This document shows positions 22,064 to 29,828 of a stretch of 64,000 nt of DNA, piece by piece. The DNA is from Aquabacterium sp. OR-4. GTDB taxonomy: Bacteria; Pseudomonadota; Gammaproteobacteria; Burkholderiales; Burkholderiaceae_C. Both the position numbers and the translations under genes were made by a program. The notes below the pieces were generated by a model. It was not told the origin of the DNA, made no database searches, and was given only the letters and a program-made list of their open reading frames with translations. Location: contig NZ_JAOCQD020000004.1 of the NCBI RefSeq assembly GCF_025290835.2, forward strand, positions 124,001 to 188,000, read 5' to 3'. How positions within the stretch are numbered: the first letter of the stretch is position 1; every line of letters starts with the position of its first letter.

Positions 22064-25036
22064 ATGTTGCTGACCCGCCGCTCCACGTCAACGAGCCCGA
22101 ATGCCTCGGGCCTCGTCAACAGCCTTGCACGCGGCGTTGCCCGCGCCGTGCCCACGATGGACCGCCGCGCGTTCCTGCGCCGCTCGGGCATGGGCGTGGG
22201 TGCCGGCATCGCCGCCAGCCAACTCACGCTGGTCAAGAAGGTGCAGGCCGCCGATGCCAAGGCCGCTGCCGACGGCGGCAAGAAGGTCGAGGTCAAGCGC
22301 ACCGTGTGCGGCCACTGCTCGGTGGGCTGCGCCATTGACGCGGTGGTCGAGAACGGCGTCTGGGTGCGCCAGGAGCCGGTGTTCGACAGCCCCATCAACC
22401 TGGGCGCGCACTGCGCCAAGGGCGCGGCGGTGCGCGAGAACGGCCATGGCGAGTACCGGCTCAAGAGCCCGATGAAGCTGGTTGACGGCAAGTACAAGAA
22501 GATCAGCTGGGACGAGGCGCTCAACGAGATCAGCCAGAAGATGCTGGCGCTGCGCAAGGAAAGCGGCCCCGACAGCGTGTACGTGGTGGGCTCGTCCAAG
22601 CACAACAACGAGCAGGCCTACCTGCTGCGCAAGTGGATGACCCTGTGGGGCAGCAACAACTGCGACCACCAGGCGCGCATCTGCCACTCCACCACCGTGG
22701 CCGGCGTGGCCAATACATGGGGGTATGGCGCCATGACCAACTCCTACAACGACATGCAGAACGCCAAGGCGGCGCTCTACATCGGCTCCAACGCCGCCGA
22801 GGCGCACCCGGTGAGCATGCTGCATGTGCTGCATGCCAAGGAAACCGGCTGCAAGATGATCGTGGTCGACCCGCGCTTCACGCGCACGGCGGCCAAGGCC
22901 GACCAGTTCGTGCGGCTGCGCTCGGGCACCGACATCGCGTTCCTGTTCGGCGTGCTGTACCACGTGTTCAAGAACGGCTGGGAAGACAAGCAGTACGTCG
23001 AGGACCGTGTCTACGGCCTGGACAAGGTGCGCGAGGACGTGCTGGCCAAGTGGACCCCCGAGAAGGTGCTGGAAGTGACCGGCGTCGATGAAGCCACCTG
23101 CCTGCAGGTGGCCAAGACCATGGCCGAGAACCGCCCCAGCACCATCGTCTGGTGCATGGGCCAGACCCAGCACACCATCGGCAACGCCATGGTGCGCGCC
23201 TCGTGCATCCTGCAGCTGGCGCTGGGCAACATCGGCAAGAGCGGCGGTGGCGCCAACATCTTCCGTGGCCACGACAACGTGCAGGGCGCCACCGACGTCG
23301 GCCCCAACCCTGACTCGCTGCCCGGCTACTACGGCCTGGCCGAAGGCTCGTTCAAGCACTTCGCCAAGGCCTGGGGCGTCGACTTCGAGTGGATCAAGAA
23401 GCAGTACGCGCCGGGCATGATGGCCAAGTCGGGCATCACGGTGTCGCGCTGGATCGACGGCGTGATGGAGAAGAACGAGCTGATCGACCAGGAAAGCAAC
23501 ATCCGCGGCATGTTCTTCTGGGGCCATGCGCCCAACTCGCAGACCCGGGGTCTGGAGATGAAGAAGGCCATGGACATGCTCGACCTGCTGGTCGTCGTCG
23601 ATCCCTTCCCCAGCGCCACCGCGGCCATGGCCGCGATGCCCAGCCAGGGCGCCAACGCCAAGCGCGCGGTGTACCTGCTGCCGGCCACCACGCAGTTCGA
23701 GACCACGGGCTCCTGCACCGCCTCCAACCGCAGCATCCAGTGGCGCGAGAAGGTCATCGAGCCGCTGTGGGACAGCCGCACCGACCACATGATCATGTAC
23801 CAGCTGGCGCAGAAGCTGGGCTTCGACAAGGAGCTGGTCAAGAACTACAAGATGGTCAAGGGCAAGGGCGGCATGGACGAGCCCGAGACCGAGTCCATCC
23901 TGCGCGAGATCAACAAGTGCGTGTGGACCATCGGCTACACGGGCCAGAGCCCCGAGCGCCTGAAGGCTCACATGCGCAACATGAACGTCTTCGACGTCAA
24001 GACGCTGCGCGCCAAGGGCGGCATCGACAAGGAGACCGGCTACAAGCTCGATGGCGACTTCTTCGGCCTGCCCTGGCCCTGCTACGGCACGCCCGAGCTC
24101 AAGCACCCCGGCTCGCCCAATCTCTATGACACCAGCAAGCACGTGATGGATGGCGGCGGCAACTTCCGCGCCAACTTCGGTGTCGAGCGCGACGGCGTCT
24201 CGCTGCTGGCCGGTGAAGGCTCGCACTCGGCCGGCGCCGACCTGACCATGGGCTACCCCGAGTTCGATCACCTGCTGCTCAAGAAGCTGGGCTGGTGGGA
24301 CGAGCTGTCCGACGACGAGAAGAAGACCGCCGAAGGCAAGAACTGGAAGACCGACCCGTCGGGCGCCATCATCAAGGTGGCTATGAAGAACCACGGCTGC
24401 CACCCCTTCGGCAATGCCAAGGCCCGCGCCGTGGTCTGGAACTTCCCCGACCCGATTCCGCAGCACCGCGAGCCGCTGTACAGCAACCGCGCCGACCTGG
24501 TCGACAAGTACCCCACGCACGACGACCGCAAGGCCTTCTGGCGCCTGCCCACGCTCTACAAGACCGTGCAGCAGAAAAACCGGGACATCGGCCAGCAGTA
24601 TCCGCTGGTGATGACCTCGGGCCGCCTGGTCGAGTTCGAGGGCGGTGGCGAAGAGACGCGTTCCAACCCCTGGCTGGCCGAGCTGCAGCAGGACATGTTC
24701 GTCGAGCTCAACCCCAAGGCGGCCAATGACCGCGGCATCCGCAACGGCGAGTACGTGTGGGTCAAGACCCCGCCGATGCAGGCCGTGCCCGACTTCAAGG
24801 GCATCAAGGTCAAGGCCCTGGTCACCGAGCGCGTGGGCCCCGACACCGTCTTCCTGCCCTTCCACTTCTCGGGGCGCTGGGGCGGCGTGGATCTGGCGCC
24901 GTACTACCCCGAAGGCGCCATGCCGGTGGTGCGCGGCGAGTCGGTCAACGTGGCCACCACCTACGGCTACGACAGCGTGACGATGATGCAAGAGACCAAG
25001 ACCACGGTCTGCCAGATCGAAAAAGCGACGGCATAA
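22064..25036 (+). CDS. fdhA: Formate dehydrogenase, molybdopterin catalytic subunit (Cys form), periplasmic
   Basis: A 990-residue bis-MGD enzyme that oxidises formate to CO2. A Tat signal (MDRRAFLRRSGMGVGAG) is preceded by 31 residues; the upstream ATG has a good GGAGA site. The N-terminal 4Fe-4S cluster is bound by C82, C85, C89 and C117. The metal ligand is C207 followed by H208 (ARICHSTTVAG), where FdnG-type enzymes have selenocysteine, so this is a Cys enzyme. NAAEAHPVS and IFRGHDNVQGATDVGP are typical of the family. The length fits membrane-bound FDH of the FdhABC type. Gene order with fdhB and a cytochrome b subunit supports quinone-linked formate oxidation. Confidence 0.95.
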   Translation: MLLTRRSTSTSPNASGLVNSLARGVARAVPTMDRRAFLRRSGMGVGAGIAASQLTLVKKVQAADAKAAADGGKKVEVKRTVCGHCSVGCAIDAVVENGVWVRQEPVFDSPINLGAHCAKGAAVRENGHGEYRLKSPMKLVDGKYKKISWDEALNEISQKMLALRKESGPDSVYVVGSSKHNNEQAYLLRKWMTLWGSNNCDHQARICHSTTVAGVANTWGYGAMTNSYNDMQNAKAALYIGSNAAEAHPVSMLHVLHAKETGCKMIVVDPRFTRTAAKADQFVRLRSGTDIAFLFGVLYHVFKNGWEDKQYVEDRVYGLDKVREDVLAKWTPEKVLEVTGVDEATCLQVAKTMAENRPSTIVWCMGQTQHTIGNAMVRASCILQLALGNIGKSGGGANIFRGHDNVQGATDVGPNPDSLPGYYGLAEGSFKHFAKAWGVDFEWIKKQYAPGMMAKSGITVSRWIDGVMEKNELIDQESNIRGMFFWGHAPNSQTRGLEMKKAMDMLDLLVVVDPFPSATAAMAAMPSQGANAKRAVYLLPATTQFETTGSCTASNRSIQWREKVIEPLWDSRTDHMIMYQLAQKLGFDKELVKNYKMVKGKGGMDEPETESILREINKCVWTIGYTGQSPERLKAHMRNMNVFDVKTLRAKGGIDKETGYKLDGDFFGLPWPCYGTPELKHPGSPNLYDTSKHVMDGGGNFRANFGVERDGVSLLAGEGSHSAGADLTMGYPEFDHLLLKKLGWWDELSDDEKKTAEGKNWKTDPSGAIIKVAMKNHGCHPFGNAKARAVVWNFPDPIPQHREPLYSNRADLVDKYPTHDDRKAFWRLPTLYKTVQQKNRDIGQQYPLVMTSGRLVEFEGGGEETRSNPWLAELQQDMFVELNPKAANDRGIRNGEYVWVKTPPMQAVPDFKGIKVKALVTERVGPDTVFLPFHFSGRWGGVDLAPYYPEGAMPVVRGESVNVATTYGYDSVTMMQETKTTVCQIEKATA

Positions 25037-25045
25037 GGAGCACCC

Positions 25046-25681
25046 ATGGCCCGCATGAAGTTCATCTGCGACAGCGAGCGTTGCATCGAGTGCAACGGCT
25101 GCGTCACCGCCTGCAAGGCCGAGCACGACGTGCCCTGGGGCGTGAACCGCCGCCGCGTGGTCACGCTCAACGACGGCCAGCCCGGCGAAAAGAGCATCTC
25201 GGTGGCCTGCATGCACTGCTCCGATGCGCCCTGCATGGCAGTCTGCCCGGTCGACTGCTTCTACCGCACCGACGAAGGCGTGGTGCTGCACGACAAGGAC
25301 GTGTGCATCGGCTGCGGCTACTGCAGCTACGCCTGCCCGTTCGGGGCGCCGCAGTTCCCCAGCAACGGCAGCTTCGGCCTGCGCGGCAAGATGGACAAGT
25401 GCACCTTCTGCGCCGGCGGCCCCGAGGCCAATGGCAGCGAGGCCGAGTTCGAGAAGTACGGCCGCAACCGCCTGGCCGAAGGCAAGCTGCCGGCCTGCGC
25501 CGAGATGTGCAGCACCAAGGCCCTGCTGGGCGGCGACGGCGATGTGGTGGCCGACATCTTCCGCACCCGTGTGCTCACCCGCAACAAGGGCAGCGAGGTC
25601 TGGGGCTGGGGCACGGCCTACGGCAAGCCCAGCAGCGGCGCCACGCCCGCCCCTGCCAAGCCGGAGACCTCCAAGTCATGA
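25046..25681 (+). CDS. fdhB: Formate dehydrogenase iron-sulfur subunit
   Basis: A 211-residue ferredoxin-like subunit with four Cys clusters: CIECNGCVTACK, CMHCSDAPCMAVCP, CIGCGYCSYACP and the split CTFC ... CAEMC. These bind four 4Fe-4S centres that carry electrons from FdhA to the cytochrome b subunit. It follows fdhA after 9 bp with AAGGAG before the ATG, and its stop overlaps the start of the next small lipoprotein gene. Confidence 0.95.
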   Translation: MARMKFICDSERCIECNGCVTACKAEHDVPWGVNRRRVVTLNDGQPGEKSISVACMHCSDAPCMAVCPVDCFYRTDEGVVLHDKDVCIGCGYCSYACPFGAPQFPSNGSFGLRGKMDKCTFCAGGPEANGSEAEFEKYGRNRLAEGKLPACAEMCSTKALLGGDGDVVADIFRTRVLTRNKGSEVWGWGTAYGKPSSGATPAPAKPETSKS

Positions 25682-25917
25682 TGCGTTCGCCCATCGCCCT
25701 GCTGGGCGCCCTGGCCGCTGCCGTCGCGCTGTCGGCCTGCAGCGAGAAGCCGCAGACCGCCACCAGCCGCAAGGCCGACGACAAGCCCTGGGACAACGCC
25801 AACGCGGCCTATGTGGCCGCGGGCTTCAAGGCCGGAGACGCTGCTGCCTGGGAAACCCAGCTGCGCGTGCGCGGCCAGGCGCAGAACGAATACAACCGCA
25901 CCCAGACTGCGCGCTGA
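25678..25917 (+). CDS. Small lipoprotein in formate dehydrogenase operon
   Basis: A 79-residue protein with a lipobox signal (LLGALAAAVALSAC-SEKP), so it is probably anchored to the inner or outer membrane with a roughly 60-residue hydrophilic body (DDKPWDNANAAYVAAGFKAGD). I know no function. It sits between fdhB and the cytochrome b gene, which implies a link to FDH assembly or docking. The first ATG overlaps the fdhB stop; a second ATG follows directly. Confidence 0.75.
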   Translation: MMRSPIALLGALAAAVALSACSEKPQTATSRKADDKPWDNANAAYVAAGFKAGDAAAWETQLRVRGQAQNEYNRTQTAR

Positions 25918-25940
25918 CCGCGCCGCTGCAAGGAGCCTCC

Positions 25941-27080
25941 ATGCGACATGGTTGGATGCGTCAAGCGACGCTGGGTCTCGGCCTGGTGCTGGCCCTGGCC
26001 GGCACGGCCGGCGCACAGCCGGCCGCGGCAGGCGCGGCGGCCTCGGCCCCGGCGGCCGTGGCCGCCCCCGAACCCAAGCCCGAGGACACCAACGCCCAGC
26101 GCGCCAAGAGCCAGCCGGGCAACAACGCGCCGTTCTGGCGCGCCGTGCGCGAATCAGGCCAGCAGGAGGGCTACACCAGCCTGCCGGGCGCCGAGAAGGG
26201 CACGCTGATCCAGAGCTTCGTGCAGTACCCGGGCTCGCGCCTGACCAACGCCGGCGAAGCCTGGCGCCAGGTGCGCAACCAGTGGATCATTCCCTATGGC
26301 GGCTCGCTGCTGCTGATCGCGGTGCTGGCACTGGCCATCTTCTACAAGACCAAGGGCCCGCTGGGCGGCCACCAGGCCGACACCGGCCGCAAGATCGAGC
26401 GTTTCACGCCGTTCGAGCGCGCCGCGCACTGGGCCAATGCCGGGGCCTTCGTGGCGCTGGCGGTCTCGGGCATCGTGATGGCCTTCGGCAAGTTCTTCCT
26501 GCTGCCCGTCATCGGCAGCACGCTGTTCGGCTGGCTGAGCTTCCTGCTGAAGAACCTGCACAACTTCGTCGGCCCGCTGTTCGCGGTGTCGCTGCTGATC
26601 GTCATCGTCACCTTCATCAAGGACAACATCGCCAACGCGGCCGACTTCGTCTGGCTCAAGCGCGCCGGCGGCATGCTGGGCGGCAGCGGCGAGGTGCCCT
26701 CGCACCGTTTCAACGCCGGCGAGAAGGGCATGTTCTGGTGGGGCGTCACGGTGCCCGGCATCGTGATCGTGGCCTCGGGCCTGGTGCTCGACAAGCTGGT
26801 GCCGGGCTTCGGCGAGCTGCGTGGCGAGATGCAGATCGCCCACATGGTTCACGCCGTGGCGGCAATGATCATGATGACCGCGCTGGTGGGCCACATCTAC
26901 ATGGGCACCATCGGCGTGAAGGGCGCGCTGGGCGCCATGAAGACCGGCTGGGTGGACGAAGGCTGGGCCAAGGAACACCACGAGCTGTGGTACGACGACG
27001 TCAAGGCCGGCAAGATCCCCGCCCAACGCTCTGGACAGCCCGCCCCGGGCGGTGTGGCCGGCCCGGTGGCGCGCGCCTGA
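25941..27080 (+). CDS. fdhC: Formate dehydrogenase cytochrome b556 (gamma) subunit
   Basis: A 379-residue membrane subunit. It has an N-terminal signal peptide, a periplasmic Ala/Pro-rich stretch, one helix near 105-130 and then the four-helix cytochrome b561-type FdnI core. Heme-ligand histidines are in ERAAHWANAGAF, LKNLHNFVGPLF, HMVHAVAAMIMM and GHIYMGTIG. It takes electrons from FdhB and reduces the quinone pool. AAGGAG precedes the ATG at 25941; the open frame extends upstream across fdhB but is not coding there. The N-terminal periplasmic extension is longer than in E. coli FdnI and is usual in FdhABC-type operons. Confidence 0.93.
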   Translation: MRHGWMRQATLGLGLVLALAGTAGAQPAAAGAAASAPAAVAAPEPKPEDTNAQRAKSQPGNNAPFWRAVRESGQQEGYTSLPGAEKGTLIQSFVQYPGSRLTNAGEAWRQVRNQWIIPYGGSLLLIAVLALAIFYKTKGPLGGHQADTGRKIERFTPFERAAHWANAGAFVALAVSGIVMAFGKFFLLPVIGSTLFGWLSFLLKNLHNFVGPLFAVSLLIVIVTFIKDNIANAADFVWLKRAGGMLGGSGEVPSHRFNAGEKGMFWWGVTVPGIVIVASGLVLDKLVPGFGELRGEMQIAHMVHAVAAMIMMTALVGHIYMGTIGVKGALGAMKTGWVDEGWAKEHHELWYDDVKAGKIPAQRSGQPAPGGVAGPVARA

Positions 27081-27111
27081 CGCCGCCGGCCAACGATTCG
27101 AGGACCGACCG

Positions 27112-27504
27112 ATGAAGCGCATCCCGACCCTGGGCGCCCTGACCCTGAGCGGCATCACCCTGCTGGCCACCACCGCCTTGGCCAAGCTGCCGCCGCTGAG
27201 CGACGAGGCCAAGGCCAAGGCCGCCGAAACCGCGGCCAAGACCGCGCACGGCAACAAGCTGGCCGAGTTCCAGCTGTGCAAGAGCATGGACCGCGTGGCC
27301 GGCGCCTACCGCGATGGCGCCAAGAAGGCCGGCAAGGCCGCCTCGGCGGCCACCGAGACGCCGGCCTGCGCCGACCCCGGCCCCTTCGTCTACACGCCGC
27401 CGGCGCCGGCCTCGGGCCCGGTGGCGGCCGCACCGGCCGCGCCTGCCGCGGTGGCAGCCACCACCGCGGCTGCCACCACGGCCGCCGCACCGGCCAAGAA
27501 GTAA
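27112..27504 (+). CDS. Small periplasmic protein in formate dehydrogenase operon
   Basis: A 130-residue protein with a signal peptide (MKRIPTLGALTLSGITLLATTALA) and a body beginning KLPPLSDEAKAKAAETAAKTAHGNKLAEFQLCKSMDRVAGAYR. Two cysteines (QLCKSM and PACADPG) may form a disulfide. The C-terminus is an Ala/Pro/Thr-rich tail ending APAKK. The function is unknown. Its constant place after the cytochrome b gene suggests an accessory role in the FDH complex. Confidence 0.75.
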   Translation: MKRIPTLGALTLSGITLLATTALAKLPPLSDEAKAKAAETAAKTAHGNKLAEFQLCKSMDRVAGAYRDGAKKAGKAASAATETPACADPGPFVYTPPAPASGPVAAAPAAPAAVAATTAAATTAAAPAKK

Positions 27505-27536
27505 GCCGCGCCCGCACCCCCGCTTGCCAAGCACCG

Positions 27537-28454
27537 ATGCGCATGCTGCCCGAAGCCCTGGCCAACGCCGAACCGCCTGCCGGCCCTGCCGTGGCCGCCG
27601 CCGCACCGGTTCTGTCGTGCGCGCGGGTCGAACCGCTGCGCGAGATCGAGATCGTGGACGAGTACGGCGAGCGCCGGCGCATCCTGATCCCGTTCGAACG
27701 GCCGCTGACCGTCTATGTCGACAAGCGCGAGCTGGTCACGCTGATGACGCTGGGCGCCCAGCCCGAGCTGCTGGTGCTGGGCTACCTGTTCAACCAGCGC
27801 CTGGTGCAGCGGCTGGACGAGATCGCCTCGATCCAGGTCGACTGGGAGGTTGGCGCCGCGGCGGTCACCACGCACGGCGGCGTGGCCGAGATCGCGTCGC
27901 GCACCTCGCAGCGGGTGGTCACCACCGGCTGCGGCCAGGGCACGGTGTTTGGCGACGTGCTGTCGCATGTTGAATCGGTGCACCTGCCCGACGCCCGCAG
28001 CGCGCGCATCAGCCAGACCGGCCTGCGCACCCTGCTCGAGGTGGTGCGCCAGCAAGACAGCCTGCACCGGCGGGCCGGCTCGGTGCACGGCTGCGCCTTG
28101 TTCCAGGGCGGCCAGATGCTGATGTTCGTCGAGGACGTGGGCCGCCACAACGCCATCGACACCATCGCCGGCTGGATGGCGCTGCACGGTGTGGGCGGCG
28201 CCGACAAGCAGTTCTACACCACCGGCCGCCTGACCAGCGAGATGGTGATGAAGGCCGCGCAGATGGGCGTGCCCATCGTCGTCTCGCGCAATGGCGTCAC
28301 CCAGATGGGCCACGAGCTGGCCACGCGCCTGGGCATGACGCTGTTCGGCCGCGCCGCCAACCGCCACTTCCTGTGCTACACCGGCTTCGAGCGCTTCGAT
28401 GCCGAGCCGCTGCCGCCGGCCCAGCCGCCGGCCGTGCGCGTGGTGGCCGGTTGA
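27537..28454 (+). CDS. fdhD: Formate dehydrogenase accessory sulfurtransferase FdhD
   Basis: A 305-residue protein needed to give FdhA active cofactor by passing sulfur from IscS to the Mo-bisMGD. Family markers include LLVLGYLFNQRLV, RAGSVHGCALF, VEDVGRHNAIDT and FYTTGRLTSEMVMKAA. The sulfur-carrying loop reads VVTTGCGQGTVFG, with a single Cys where E. coli FdhD has a C-x-x-C pair; only the first Cys is essential in E. coli, so activity is expected. The ATG at 27537 is one of two close candidates (second at 27543). Confidence 0.92.
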   Translation: MRMLPEALANAEPPAGPAVAAAAPVLSCARVEPLREIEIVDEYGERRRILIPFERPLTVYVDKRELVTLMTLGAQPELLVLGYLFNQRLVQRLDEIASIQVDWEVGAAAVTTHGGVAEIASRTSQRVVTTGCGQGTVFGDVLSHVESVHLPDARSARISQTGLRTLLEVVRQQDSLHRRAGSVHGCALFQGGQMLMFVEDVGRHNAIDTIAGWMALHGVGGADKQFYTTGRLTSEMVMKAAQMGVPIVVSRNGVTQMGHELATRLGMTLFGRAANRHFLCYTGFERFDAEPLPPAQPPAVRVVAG

Positions 28455-28479
28455 GCCGCCGGCCCGCCCGGAGCCCGCG

Positions 28480-29016
28480 ATGAACCCGAGCCGGCCGAGC
28501 CTGCGGGTGGCGGTGCTGATCGAGCGCGAGCACCAGCCCAACCGCTGGGAAGACTGGCGCCACCGCATCGCCGAGGTGCTGCTCGACGAAGGCCAGTTCG
28601 ACGGTGTCAACACCGCCAGCCATGCCGGCGCCGACGGCAGCCTGGGTGCCCGGCCAGACCGTGCGCGCCTGCTGCGTGACGACGGCAAGACGGCGCAGTT
28701 TCTGCACCTGGGCCTCGACCTGGCGCTGTACGCCGACGAGGGCGAGGGCTACTACCTCAACCTCAGCAGCGGCAATCCGGTGTGGTTCGTGATGTGGCGC
28801 TGCGACGAGGCCGACCCCTCGCGCGCCTGGCCCGAGGCGGTGAGCGTGTCGTACAACGAGGCCGGCCGCTGGCTGGACGCCCAGGAGCGGGTGGACAACC
28901 TGCCGCTGCCCGCCGCGGTGCGCGACTGGCTGCAGGCCTATGCCGACCAGCACTACCGGCCCGAACCCAAGCAGCGCAAGCGCCCGGCCTCGTTCCGCGC
29001 GCCCGAGCGGCGCTGA
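28480..29016 (+). CDS. DUF3305 protein, formate dehydrogenase-associated
   Basis: A 178-residue cytoplasmic protein (VAVLIEREHQPNRWEDWRHRIAEVLLDE ... YYLNLSSGNPVWFVMWR ... PEAVSVSYNEAGRWLDAQERVDNLPLP). These blocks are typical of DUF3305, which is found almost only beside formate dehydrogenase and DUF3306 genes. The molecular role is unknown. It lies 25 bp after fdhD. Confidence 0.85.
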   Translation: MNPSRPSLRVAVLIEREHQPNRWEDWRHRIAEVLLDEGQFDGVNTASHAGADGSLGARPDRARLLRDDGKTAQFLHLGLDLALYADEGEGYYLNLSSGNPVWFVMWRCDEADPSRAWPEAVSVSYNEAGRWLDAQERVDNLPLPAAVRDWLQAYADQHYRPEPKQRKRPASFRAPERR

Positions 29017-29088
29017 GCCGGCCGCATCCGCCGCCCGGCCAGCCCACCGCCCGCCCCTTAGCGCCCACCGCCCCCGCCGCCCGCCCCG

Positions 29089-29828
29089 ATGGCCGACGAC
29101 GCCCCCTTCCCGTCGCGCTGGTCGCAGCGCAAGCTGCTGGCCCGCCAGGGCCAGCCGCTGCCCGAGCCCCCCGCCGCGGCGGTGCCCGCACCGGTGCCCG
29201 CGCGGGTGCCCACGCAGGTGCCCGCATCGGTGCCCGCGCCAGCCGTGCAGGCCACGGCCGATGCGCTCAGCCCGTTGCGCCGCCTGCCGCGCCGCCACCG
29301 CCCACGCTGGACGACGTGGCCCGCCTGCCGGCCGATGCCGGCGACTATTCGCGCTTTGTCGCGCGTGGCGTGCAGCCCGAGGTCAAGAACGCGGCGCTGA
29401 AGAAGCTGTTCAGCGATCCGCACTTCAACGTGATGGACGGGCTGGACATCTACATCGACGATTACGGCAAGCCCGATCCGCTGCCGGCCGCCATGCTGCG
29501 GCAGATGGTGCAAAGTCGCTTCCTCGGCCTGTTCGACGACGAAGACGAGAAGGACGGCGCCACGCCTGCCCAGCCCGGGCCGCCGGGCGCGGCGAGCCTG
29601 GCCCCCACGTCGGTCACGTCGGTCACGTCGGCCACGCCAACCCCGCTCGACCCGCACGACCCACCAGCCCCGAACGACGCGCACGACCTTTCCGCCGATC
29701 CCGTCCCTGCCCACGCCCCTGCCGCCCTGCCCCATGAAGACGCTGATCTGCGATTGCAACCACACCCTGCCGCTGGACCCGACGGCGCTGCAGCAGGCGC
29801 TGAGCCGGCGCCCGGGCACCAGCACTGA
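29089..29828 (+). pseudogene. DUF3306 gene, split by a frameshift
   Basis: The N-terminal signature PFPSRWSQRKLLARQGQPLP is in one frame from 29089. The conserved core PPPPTLDDVARLPADAGDYS, VKNAALKKLFSDPHFNVMDG and LDIYIDDYGKPDPLP is in the next frame back. The switch falls at about 29265-29310 and fits a single-base deletion in the GC-rich linker, just after five 12-bp repeats. The second frame stops at 29828, about 95 bp inside the next gene, which is also unusual. It is either a real frameshift or an assembly error; partner DUF3305 is intact. Confidence 0.8.
29181..29240. repeat. 12-bp tandem repeat, five copies, in DUF3306 linker
   Basis: Five units of GGTGCCCGCnnn (one with CCCAC) run from 29181 to 29240 and code for Val-Pro-Ala-x in the DUF3306 N-terminal linker. 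A second array, CACGTCGGT x3, lies at 29604-29630 in the same gene near its 3' end. Confidence 0.8.

Noticed and set aside
22682..22690. Selenocysteine (UGA) at the FdhA active site
   Set aside because: The codon is TGC (Cys207) and the frame is open without an internal TGA.
22088..25291. 1067-residue minus-strand frame opposite fdhA
   Set aside because: Antisense shadow; fdhA on the plus strand has all cofactor ligands.
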